Of a stretch of DNA of 64,000 bases, positions 34,701 through 44,612 are shown one piece after another. Position 1 is the stretch's first letter. Every line of letters starts with the position of its first letter. A program made the translations under genes and the position numbers. A model generated the notes under the pieces. The model worked only from the letters and a program-made list of their open reading frames with translations, searched no databases and was not told the DNA's origin. Source of the DNA: Arthrobotrys musiformis (Eukaryota > Ascomycota > Orbiliomycetes > Orbiliales > Orbiliaceae); the NCBI GenBank assembly GCA_036971715.1, contig JAVHJL010000003.1:372001-436000 (forward strand). Reading direction: 5' to 3'.

Positions 34701-35362
34701 ATGCGATGATGTCTTGCAAGTGCATCTTCTATGGAGGCAGCAAGGGCGTGGCCGCAGTGAAGGTCGCCGGTGAGGTTTGGAGGCGGAGCGAACATCGTAA
34801 AGGACTTCCTGGAGGCGTCGTCGAGGAAAGGAATCTTCAAGGCCCCTTCGGCATTGTTCAGGCTAGGTGATGTCGAGGGGTTCGTGTCAGATCTGTTCTG
34901 GATGCTGCCGTCTCCGAATGCTATCGCCGATATTTCAGAGAAGTCCAGAGCCCTCTCGTCCGGCTGGCTGGCCTCAGAGGTGGCCCACGAAGCCCACGAA
35001 GTGGTACCGGAGATGGTGTTCGGGATAATAAGAGGCCGGAGGGTTCGCAAACCTGGGCTCGAGGCAACTTTCGGATTTCTAGAATCGATAGTACCAGGTG
35101 CTTTTTCCGAGTCGCTGAAACCCAACCAACTCTCCTCGGACGGGCGAGACGATAGCGGACGTTCTGGGCGACGCCAATAGGGACTGAAGTAACCCTCACT
35201 TTCCCATATACTATACCACTTTCCCTCAATCTTGCTTGGTTGGTACAGGTCCCTCCCGGACGACGACTATGACGGTGAAATCCCTCGGTTTAGCAAAGAA
35301 CGAGAGCTCTCCGAGAAGCTATGAAAGGAGGAAAAACTAACCGAGTCCTGGTTGGTGGCCAT
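31759..35362 (-). CDS. valyl-tRNA synthetase, divergent form
   Basis: Class I aminoacyl-tRNA synthetase, 1090 aa. Exons on the minus strand: 35362-35342, 35266-33007, 32940-32660, 32564-32252 and 32156-31759. The start MATNQDS is chosen because it splices in frame to DLYQPSKIEGKWYSIWESEGYF, the ValRS N-terminal signature. HIGH appears as LHCGH (residue about 177), followed by LPGSDHAG. CSRSGDVVEPMLKSQWWV, DWCITRSLWWGQQIP, SVLDTWFS and KMSKSIGNVIDP (about 689) are all present. The anticodon-binding domain (HPFMPFITEELW) and a C-terminal coiled-coil arm follow. Odd points: editing-domain motifs are altered (TTRPELLLAD, PGHSEEDW), about 100 extra residues lie between the N-terminal helix and PPPNLTG, and no obvious mitochondrial leader is seen. 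The 66-nt intron 32941-33006 is a multiple of three and could be retained. It is likely a paralogue of the housekeeping enzyme. Confidence 0.93.
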
Positions 35363-36490
35363 TACGGTTTCCAAAGGGCGAAAGCAGGAGCTCTACCAAT
35401 GCCGATGATCTCAATGCGGGGATTCCGCAATCGATCGATTGACGCTTTGGATTAGAGTTTGGTTCATGGAGCCCTTACCACTAGCTCTTGGATGGACAAA
35501 TCACGATGGTCTGACTGCGGTGAAGATGGACTGGACGTCTGAAGTTGGTGGACGTGACTTCTGGGAAGTGCTTTGGAGATGTTTTCGCAAGTGGGAATGA
35601 CGGTGCAAGGAAAAAAGAAGGTAACGCGACTGCTGAGCCTGAAGAGGACGACGATCTCCTCGCACCCCCAGCGATCAGGACGACAGGACAACACATTTTG
35701 GCAGATCCAGCGCACAAAATACAACACGCTTCCTCGGCCACCAGTTTTCCACACGGGATCCCGGAGAGTGGTCTCTCAATCCCATTATGAACTCTCCCCT
35801 TGGAATTATATGGCCTATCAGAGCTATATACAAGGCATTAGGCCTTCTTTAGAGATATAAACTGCTTTTTCAGTGCTTTTGTAGCTATTTATTCGTTATG
35901 CGTTGCGTTGGAACCAGCAGGAACAAATGTGGTTAGCGTGTCAATCCATAACGAATAGTATCACAGTGTCACTCTCTAAGACCCTTCATGTCTACATAGC
36001 TACAATCTAGCTTAGCTTAGGCTTTGTTTTCTAGTTTCTAGTCCCCTGGCTTTGTAGCCAGCTGCAACCGTTCGCGGTATGTATTTACAGCTATGGGATC
36101 CAGCTTCCAGATTTGTGAGCCTACAGCTAAACAGCTAGCTGTCTACCGGCCGAAAGACAAAATCGTCCTAGCTATCGAATAATATTAGTAACAATTGCAA
36201 ACGGTTCGATTTGTCAAACCCTTTTGGACTACTTTAGGCCAGGGACCCCTCTCTGGGCTGGGCCAAAGCGGTCTGCGGGGGGCATATAAAAAACGTCATA
36301 AGGCGCCAGTATTCCGTGCATAATTGTTTATATACACCAAATATCGGATTAATAATCCATTTCGTCCTAGTTTATATACTGCGGTAGTGCCGCGGGGTCA
36401 GATTCCTGATTGCAACTATTACCAATTCCCGATACAAGTTTGATTTTCTTGCTTCAAAACGTTTTAATTGAGTGGGGGAACTTACAAGAC
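35363..36490. other. intergenic, divergent promoters
   Basis: It separates the starts of the synthetase (-) and the SDR-like gene (+). A 70-95 aa open stretch at 35545-35790 exists in two frames on each strand; none has motifs I recognise, so I do not call a gene. Confidence 0.45.
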
Positions 36491-37402
36491 ATGGCTGCTA
36501 CAAAACAAGCTCTCGCATTCGTCGCTGGTGTCGGACCGGGTACTGTATGTCGACGCCGTGCACAAACCCGCATTATATATACTCCATCTTTTTTTAGGGT
36601 CGGTGGCTAACGAAATCCATATTTCCGCAGGGTGCCGCTATTGCCAAAAAATTCGCTTCATTATACTCCGTCGTCCTCCTGGCGCGGACTCCAAATTCCT
36701 ACGAAGCCACCGTGAAAGAAATCAACGAATCAGGCGGCAATGCGATCGGTTTCCCGGCCGATGTTAGGGACGAAGCCAGTATAAAGGGTGTATTCGAACA
36801 GGTTACCAAACAGTTCCCGGATAAACCTGTTGCAGCGGCGATATACAACGTCGGCGGGGTCTTCATTCGTAAACCGTTTTTGGAACAGTCGCTTGAAGGG
36901 TTTAAGCTTGGATACGAAACTAGCGTGTACGCACCAATCAACCCATTCACACGAAGAACTCGAAAAAATGCGTGGACTGACAGAATATAATGTTTATAAA
37001 TTTAGTCAGGGTGCCTTCATCTTTGCCCAGGCCGCTCTGCCACACCTCCTTTCCGCTGCCAAATCACCCCTCCCCCACCCTCCATCCCTCTTCTTCACGG
37101 GAGCCACAGCAGCCGTAAAGGGGTCTCCGTACCTCCAATCCTTCTCGCCGGGTAAATACGCGTTACGTTCTCTAACCCAATCGCTCTCCAAGGAGTTCGG
37201 ACCGGAAGGGGTACACGTCTCGCATTTCATCATAGACGGGGTCATAGATACCCCCAAGACGAAGGAATGGTTGAAGGACGCGCCTGAGGGTAGTAAGATC
37301 GATCCTGCGGCTATTGCGGATACGTATTGGGCGGTACATGAGCAACCTAGGACGACGTGGACTTGGGAGTTGGATATTAGGCCTTATGTTGAGAAGTGGT
37401 AG
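36491..37402 (+). CDS. short-chain dehydrogenase/reductase-like protein lacking catalytic Tyr
   Basis: Rossmann-fold SDR, 248 aa. Exons 36491-36544, 36631-36926 and 37006-37402, with donors GTATGT and GTACGC and acceptors CCGCAG and TTTAG. The nucleotide-binding segment is VAGVGPGTGAAIAKKFA, the acidic-loop Asp is in PADVRDEAS, and the NNAG-equivalent is YNVGG. The usual Y-x3-K active site reads F-S-P-G-K, so the catalytic Tyr is Phe while the Lys stays. The preceding FFTGATAA strand holds a Thr/Ser. A group of SDR-like proteins with FAPAK-type sites exists in bacteria and fungi, so this may be ancestral rather than decay. The C-terminus is Trp-rich (TTWTWELDIRPYVEKW). No targeting signal is seen and the substrate is unknown. 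Confidence 0.88.
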
Positions 37403-38809
37403 TTTGAAATCAACATTACTCTTACGCCTAGCTATAGATGTGGTGTTCACGTGCGAGCGGGAGTGGGAATTTGTAGTTTGCATCTATTGGTGGGTATAGT
37501 CCTGGGAGTTCCTGTCTCTATATAGTTACAGATACATCTAGACTACGATACAGCTCGGCGTGTTTTTAATATTTATATATGATCATGAACGAAATTTAAC
37601 AATACGGATCAATCCCTCAGTAATCAGAATAGAAAGCCCGGCCTTCCTTGAATTCGTGAACCCGACTGCCAACCAGTGCTCCGGGGTTACGGGCGAATTT
37701 ATATCTCACAAGTATATTAGTGGCGCAGCCGCGCCCTTACCTTCCGGTGGTAATTGAAAACATGGAGTTTCCCGAGGGACCCGATATACCGGCTCTTGCC
37801 ATCGAGGGGACCCCGTGAGTGCATACGTTTTGTAATGACACGAGCACGGTAGGCCTAAATGTAGCTTATAGTGCCAGATACAAGACGAATATCGGGCAGA
37901 ACAATATGGATCCACACGAAGGGTATCCGAGGAACCATACATGGGAGCATCCAAGTTTTCTATCGATATCGGTGCCCGCCGGTCTGGGACTTCCGGTTCT
38001 GTGTCTCGGAACGTAGCGCCTGCAAGTTTCATTATTCGTGCATATCAATCAACAGACGGGGTTACCCAACAGGAAATCATTGTTACCGTTTTCACTCCGT
38101 TAGGTTAATCCGCGAGCTCGTTCAAGGGATCAAATATCAAACGGACGAATGGATACACAGAAACCGAGAGTAATCGACATGGCCAAAAACGCTAAATTAC
38201 TAAAATCATACTCGCCAACATTCGTTACGTTACACAAATACTCCATTTCAATCGGCCAAGAAAGTTCAGCCTTAAGTTGCAGCTCTAGCTTGGTGCCGTT
38301 GGATCCTTTTAGATTTGCAGGTGCATAGTTACTCTATGTATACGCCAAGTACTTGGAACGGGATTCGTTGTGATCCCACGAGACGCGCATGGAATGCTAG
38401 CTGATATGACTTTGCATTTGCACTTTTGACCTTGATCAGGATAATAGTAATTATTTGTTATCTTGTCTGTCCTCCATACCACCGCTATAATTTAGATACA
38501 ATTAAGTAATTCCAAAGCCAAAAAAAAAGGAGAACAAGAACCAATCATAGTTCAAACGCCTGCGAAAGAAGAAGAATAATATCATGACCCGATTTTTTCC
38601 ACCCTCCTCGATCTCATTACCATATGAGTCCTCTGGCGCTTTGCCGATTAAAAGATATCCCAGTATTAAAACAGGATTGAAGAATGAAGTTTAAAAAAAA
38701 AGTTAAAGGCAAGCGAGGGGGTTGTTATGTTTTGTTTGTTTCATGGATCATCCACCCGATAGTGCTAACGGGTTCCCGAGCTGATTCCGTGTAACGATTG
38801 TGTATATAT
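37403..38809. other. intergenic, convergent 3' ends; no firm gene
   Basis: It lies between the SDR-like (+) and PLAC8 (-) stops. A 55-codon open frame (37941-38108, +) and an overlapping minus frame (37706-38032) exist. Neither resembles a known family, and I could not build a convincing spliced model. Confidence 0.45.
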
Positions 38810-39668
38810 TTAATTGCCGGGGTATGTCATTCCAGCAGACTGCTGGTAGCCAGCCTGGTTGGCTGGGACCAACAGGGCCTTCCTGGCCTCGGTCTCACGA
38901 TCCTCCTGGATGAGTACGCAGCACTGTAAATTGAAAGAAAGAAATAATAATTAGCAAACCGTAATCCCACGTATGAGTAGTACCAAAGTCGGGAGTGAAA
39001 TGGCGAAATACTAACCCCACACCAGAAATGTCTGCAGCAATCACCGAATCCGGATCCCTCGAGGTTATACCTCTGTCTGATCTCGCCTCTCTGCATCATA
39101 CCCATGACCCATTGAACACCGCATAGACACATCAAACCGCAGAAACCCCAGCAGCTACCGTTACAGCTGCTGTAGTTCGACATATCGTTATTCCTGAGTC
39201 TGTGGTGGATCTTGCCGTAGGTGATACATGGACACCAACAGGTCAAGCAGCCTATAAATTGATTAATCGTTAGAATTTTGGTTATAACGCCTCGGGAAGT
39301 GTATTGAGTATCAACTTACATTTGCCACAGTCTCCGAAGCAGCCGCACATGCCGTGCTCCCAAGAACCGGGCTGGCCGGCATGGTTGGTAACACCCTTAT
39401 GCTCCATTTGTGGCTGCGGTTGCACGGGACTAGTTACTGGTTGTGGAGCGGGAGATTGTTGGTGTTCCTGATACTGTTGGAACTGCTGTGGAGGAGGAGG
39501 CTGTTGGAACTGTTGTGGCGGAGGAGGAGACTGCTGATACTGCGGTTGGTGATCCGGTTGAGGATACTGCAATTGGTAGTTTGGGGGAGGAGAATGGATT
39601 GGTTGTCCGTATGGAGCCTGGGCTTGATGGTCTGGGTATATAGCCTTTGGTTCTGTCTGATAAGACAT
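38810..39668 (-). CDS. PLAC8-family cysteine-rich protein
   Basis: 232 aa in three exons, 39668-39320, 39251-39016 and 38923-38810. The first half is a Pro/Gln/Tyr-rich low-complexity region (many QYQ, PPPPQQFQ units). The PLAC8 domain starts at GSWEHGMCGCFGDCGKC and continues CLTCWCPCITYGKI, then a GFCGLMCLCGVQW membrane-like helix and RRHFWC/GCCVLIQEDRE after splicing. PLAC8 proteins are membrane-associated and include plant FW2.2/PCR regulators of cell size and metal export; in ascomycetes their function is mostly uncharacterised. The last exon (phase 0, donor GTTAGT) gives the conserved CCVLIQEDRE. The family is certain, the role unknown. Confidence 0.92.
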
Positions 39669-41963
39669 CTTGGATGGCGGAGGGGGGTGAAGAAGGTTTA
39701 TATAAATCTCGAGATACTTGTCTTATACTCCTCTTAGAGTATTATTGGAACAATCCGGTATATCCAACTGGGGAAAGAATTCAAAGCGAAACCTTGTTTA
39801 GTCTAGTATGCGCAAGCTGAAGATAACCACATGCACACACACGTCGAACGTCTGGAATACGAGAAAGAGTCCCAGGCCGAATGCAGGGGCTAGGCAAGGT
39901 GTTCCGAGTAAACCTTCTGAGGGGGACGAAAACTTTTCTTTTCTTTTTAATTTTGGACACAGAGTTCTCGAGCAGGTAAGTTTTAAGGGCTGTGTATGTA
40001 CGCGCCACAGGATCGAGCGAAGATTGTGTGTTGGTTGTGTGGTAATTTTATACTAGTCTTGCTTCAGCCGTTCGCTGTTCCAATGTGAAAGAGTCAGCTT
40101 GCTTCCTTCGCTCATCCACTCGAGTAATTCCGGACAAGGGACGAGACAAGGAAGAATGTCTGTACGAAGATACTAATCATGTCAAGGAAACAGAAAAAAT
40201 GTTATTCTTACCAAAAGCGCACCGACAGCCAGTCAGCCCTAATCAATTTTAAAACGTTGACCCCGATTAATTTCAAATTTGCGAAAACTGGATATCCAGG
40301 TTGGCGGTCGTGCCGTATGCAAGAATCCCTTGTCGAGAGAAAGAGGGACGACGCGACGTGGATAAGCAAATGCTTGATATTAATAACAGATAGGTATGTG
40401 TTTCCTCTTTTTCGTAAGACAATGCGAGAAAGTATTTTTCAAAGAAGAAATGAGGATTCGCCTCTCGCGCTTTTAAACCTATTCCTCCCGTCTTGGGCGT
40501 TTTTTCTTCTTTTTGAATCCGATTCAATTGGTGATGTAGTGATGCATTGGGCCTTTTGTTCCAACTGATACTAATCTCATCCCTACGATCCTAGCGTCGG
40601 TGACTAAAGAAAATCACTGCTCCATCTGGTGCGCCCTGGCTGACATGATAGACATGATGGCTGCGACTACCGAGCAGCTAAATTTGCTAACTCATAAAGT
40701 TCGAAAAGACTCATGCATGATGTCCATGATCTTCGAACATTATATCACATATTATGGAGCTGCTGGACTATTCCACCACAAGTATAGTGAACTCCTTCAT
40801 ACGAGTTTTACAATCCTCGCCTTCGCTGTCCTTACTCGTTGAAAAGACAGAGAATGAAGAAATCCTTGAAACACGGATACACATATAGGTCCAAGCAACC
40901 CCGAAAAAAAGGGTCGCGGAATCCCCACCGAAGGAGGATCTCAATTAGAGAACGGAAGAAAAAAAACACGTCGCGCCCTGGAAGGGGAAGTTGCCGTGTG
41001 TGGTGTCAGCGAACACATCGCTTGCAGGGATCCTGTTCCTCATGTGCATAAGACGGTCCCATTTCTGGCTTCGTGAAGTGTGGCATGGCATGTGCCAACT
41101 TAGTGTCGAGCGGGGGCTCTTGGTGGATGAGCCTCGAACACACCCATCGTCACTATTTTTAAGACAGACAGAGTTCGTAAGTCGGAATGGGAGGCTGAAA
41201 TTCCAAATGGAAGGCCCCGTCTGCGTATAGAAACTTATTCACTCCAAGCGGGTCTTTTTCTTTTGTTCTCTTGGAATGGGGTTTCTACTTAGTCAATGCC
41301 TCATGGAATCAATTGAATATTGAACCGTGGCTGTAAAATCCTCTTGCAATACAATGGTTCCAGCAACGGAGGTTATAATTTCAAAGGTTCTTTACCAAGG
41401 ATCATTTTCACGGAGGGTTATTTCTCCTGCTCCCGTCAAGTGCAAGGCTCAAACACGTTATGTAACCGGATTTCGGCAATCAGAGCCTTACGGCCTGGAG
41501 CAGGGGAAATAATTAAATTACCACGCCTCCTCGTACGCCAAGTCCGCCTTTTGCGTCGGTATGTCCCTGCCGACCATTGTTTCGAAGGCAAAGAGCCGCA
41601 AGAAGAAGGCCCAAGAAGGCTCAAGAAAATTAAAACTCTTCTATCTTCCATGCAATAAAATCGGATATATACCTTCATTCGGCCACAGAGGTCCTGTATT
41701 CTGACATCTTTGAAGAAATATTTAAACTTTATAACACACCCAAGAAATATAAAATAACCGCTAACTTTGAAGAGCGGGTGAGAAACCAAAAACGCAGATG
41801 CAAGTCCAATTCAACAGAAAACAATGAGCAAGACGCCGAACCCAGATGCAGTATCAGAAGAAGTATCAAACAGCCATCCTTCTAGAATTCCGAAAAACCC
41901 AATGCAAAAGAACACGAAAATACCCGTAAAAACGAATGTAAAAAAACTGATACTCCTGGAAGC
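39669..41963. other. intergenic, no supported CDS
   Basis: Promoter of the PLAC8 gene at its left end and 3' flank of APP1 at its right end. Frames up to 129 aa lack motifs. A basic 100-aa frame near 41320-41658 was considered and left out. Confidence 0.5.
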
Positions 41964-44612
41964 TCAACGATACCGATGATCCATCTCTTTCTTTGCTTTC
42001 TCCACAACATTGACCGCCGTCTCTAATATATCCCCTCCTTTCCTCCAACTGACCAACAAAACCCCCTTTCCTTGTTCATCCAAAGCCTTGGTCGCTTTGT
42101 CCCATCGCTGCCTCCATAACCATTCCTTCTTGTCGATCCCGCTGGCAGGGTCCCATGTTTCCGTGCTGGTCGCCCCGCTCGAGTTGGCGTACACTACATT
42201 CCCGCCGCCACCAATCGGTTGGATTGTGTGTTGATTATTTGAGGAGCTAGCAACTGAATTTGTCCGGCTTATTGTTGTGGTGGATTTATCAGAGTCCGTA
42301 GGCGCGCGTAGAGTAAATCTCGGAGGGTCCATAGCTCCAGATGTGCTCCTCGGACGGGTCGGTAAGTTTGGAGAAGAGAATGAAGCGCCACCAGCACTTG
42401 GACGGATATTCGAAAACCCATCTCGGATGACTTTTGGATTTCTCGGTGTATCGAATATAGCCGAGGACTCCGCCTTCCAGATCTTTGGCGGGCTAGGTGA
42501 TTTATGTGGCGGGGAGTGTGGAGAGCCCGACTTGGGTTTTGGTTCCAAAGACATATTGTCCGTAGCATCTGAAAGGTCGATGAGATCGTCACTATGGGGC
42601 TGATAAATATCGATTGGCATCGAGCGAGGAGGCGACCGGCCGTAGTGGTTTGTCGGAGGTAGCTTCTTGCCCTTTAGATCCGTCGGCTTCTTCGGCAGCG
42701 GGGGTGGCGCCTTCTTAGGAATGGCAGTAGTACTTGTGGATGGCGCCGTAGGCGCTGTCGCGAACGACGCCGTAGACGAAGTTGGATATAAGGTATGTCC
42801 GTCCATCGGCTTGAGGATGGTTGGGCCCTCATCGTCGTCTGAACTCGAGAAGTCAAGTAAGTTTTCCTCCTGTTGAGGTTTTCGACTTGGCGGCGGTGTA
42901 TGCCCAGAAGGTGCCATAGAACGTCGGGGTGGTACTGGTGGTCTACTAGGAGAACCTCCAGTATGCTGGGGCCGCAGAGTTGCTGTGCTGAGATTATTAC
43001 CTTCGAAGAAGCCTACATCTTCCTTTGTTGTAACATCTCGTATAAAGATTGCTCCGATGCGACCGGGGTTTGCAAGCGCTACGGCGACATAGACCTCCAA
43101 ATCAGCTTCCCCAGAGTCCCCCACCATGATAAACTTTCTATTGGGAAAGTCTCGCAAGATACGTTCAAGACTACCCCTTTTGCGATCTTGGACCGGCTCG
43201 AAGACGCCCTGAAATACAGACTGATATTGTTTCAAATGGAAGGAGCCACTTGGGAGGTTCGCGGCCTTGAAGTATTCCCTGACCAGTGGGTATAGTTGCC
43301 ATGGACTATTTGAGACGTAGTGTATAGGGACATCCAGAAATGCTAGTGTATTGTACAGCTCTGTGATTCCTGGTATTGTGAGCGAATGGTAGTCCCTGAC
43401 AAAAACGTTCCGTGCCATTTCCCGAACACCTGCTGTGACCGCCGAGTTCTTTATTGTGTCATCGATATCAGATATCAAGCTTATACCATGCGACTCGAGA
43501 ACCTGCACTTGTTCGGTTACACTAAGCCGCTCCGATGCCAATACTCGAAGCTCCGTAGGGATGAATCCAAGCTCCGCCCGTAACGCAAATTGGCCGTAGG
43601 CGTCAGTGGTAATTGTGTGCGATTCAGATTTCTGGTCATTGTAGAAGAATATTGTGACCGGTACGTTTGGAGAGGCTCTCGCCATAACGTGGAACATCCG
43701 ATGCTTCAGGAACTCGTGCGCTGTATCTAGTTCTTTTGACGTGAGGCCAGTCGGGGCACTCCCTGTGGGATTCTTAGGTTGCATGTAGCTCGAAGCATAC
43801 GCCGCCGCGCGCCATGACAGCTTCTTTACCAGTCCCGACGCGGGCTCAGACTCCGATTTGCCAAGTTCTGATAAGTTTGTCGAACTGGCCCTCGGCGAAC
43901 GTGCTGGAGAGAGAGACCTCGTGGACGTCATTCCGGATGGAAGTGTGGAAGGTCCTGCTTCGTCGTCGCTCAGGCCATCAGCGTCCAGGTGCCCCGATTG
44001 GAGTCGCGAAGCGGCCTCCATGTCTGCTTTTCTATCCTCCTCTGTTACACCCCTCCCTTGGGATGGTAAACCGCATAGTTGTCTCGCAACTCCCATCAAA
44101 AATCGATTTTTCCTAGTTAAAACATTGGATGGAGGCTCAAAGATCCAGCCTCGTACGTCAATTTCGGCAACGGTTGTACTTTCTGGTGGATTAGGTCTGT
44201 CGTGAAATTGCGTCGGTTCATCGGAATATTGGCGTTCATGCCTACCCCTTGACGGAGACTTCCTCCTCTTCTCCTCTTGCATAGTCTTTCTGGCATAACT
44301 AGGGAACAGAATCATTTCCTCCGTCCCACTAGGCCGGAGGTCTTTGTCCGTCCACTCTCCGGACTGGGAGCCACTTGCCGTCCGTCCCGAGGAGGTAGTG
44401 ATAGGTTGGTCTAGGTCTTCTCGGCTTCTATAATAACTTGCAATATAATTTTGTCGAGCCTCATTTGCAGCCCGGAACGCACCGACAATCTTCGCCCGCC
44501 GGGCACCCGGTTCTCGCTGTGGCTGCTGCGCATTGTCTTGATTTTGCGATGAATTTCTATAACTCCCCAGGTACGCCGTCGGATCCACCCACGAACTGAG
44601 TCCTTGCGCCAT
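41964..44612 (-). CDS. app1: APP1-family phosphatidate phosphatase
   Basis: Mg-dependent phosphatidate phosphatase (phosphatidate to diacylglycerol), an actin-patch protein in yeast. A single exon of 882 aa; the ATG at 44612 begins MAQGLSSWVDPTAYLG. The conserved N-terminal APP1 region includes EIDVRGWIFEPP and GMSTR-like linkers. The catalytic HAD-like motif D-x-D-x-T is at 382-386 (SDIDDTIKNS), followed by YVSNSPWQLYP and HLKQY, and the third HAD motif KFIMVGDSGEADLEVY. The C-terminal about 300 residues are Pro/Ser-rich (PPVPPRR, PPPLPKKP), typical SH3-binding sites for actin-patch partners. A C-terminal Trp-rich segment (WLWRQRWDKA) follows. The catalytic core is intact; the length is in the fungal range. 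Confidence 0.95.
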   Translation of the reverse strand: MAQGLSSWVDPTAYLGSYRNSSQNQDNAQQPQREPGARRAKIVGAFRAANEARQNYIASYYRSREDLDQPITTSSGRTASGSQSGEWTDKDLRPSGTEEMILFPSYARKTMQEEKRRKSPSRGRHERQYSDEPTQFHDRPNPPESTTVAEIDVRGWIFEPPSNVLTRKNRFLMGVARQLCGLPSQGRGVTEEDRKADMEAASRLQSGHLDADGLSDDEAGPSTLPSGMTSTRSLSPARSPRASSTNLSELGKSESEPASGLVKKLSWRAAAYASSYMQPKNPTGSAPTGLTSKELDTAHEFLKHRMFHVMARASPNVPVTIFFYNDQKSESHTITTDAYGQFALRAELGFIPTELRVLASERLSVTEQVQVLESHGISLISDIDDTIKNSAVTAGVREMARNVFVRDYHSLTIPGITELYNTLAFLDVPIHYVSNSPWQLYPLVREYFKAANLPSGSFHLKQYQSVFQGVFEPVQDRKRGSLERILRDFPNRKFIMVGDSGEADLEVYVAVALANPGRIGAIFIRDVTTKEDVGFFEGNNLSTATLRPQHTGGSPSRPPVPPRRSMAPSGHTPPPSRKPQQEENLLDFSSSDDDEGPTILKPMDGHTLYPTSSTASFATAPTAPSTSTTAIPKKAPPPLPKKPTDLKGKKLPPTNHYGRSPPRSMPIDIYQPHSDDLIDLSDATDNMSLEPKPKSGSPHSPPHKSPSPPKIWKAESSAIFDTPRNPKVIRDGFSNIRPSAGGASFSSPNLPTRPRSTSGAMDPPRFTLRAPTDSDKSTTTISRTNSVASSSNNQHTIQPIGGGGNVVYANSSGATSTETWDPASGIDKKEWLWRQRWDKATKALDEQGKGVLLVSWRKGGDILETAVNVVEKAKKEMDHRYR

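Noticed and set aside
35464..35790. Open frames of 76-96 aa on both strands between ValRS and the SDR-like gene
   Set aside because: All frames are open because of composition. No start codon and motif combination supports one of them.
41320..41658. 112-aa basic open frame, considered as a ribosomal or histone-like protein
   Set aside because: The Lys/Arg-rich stretch matches no ribosomal or histone motif on reading, and the alternative frames are equally open.
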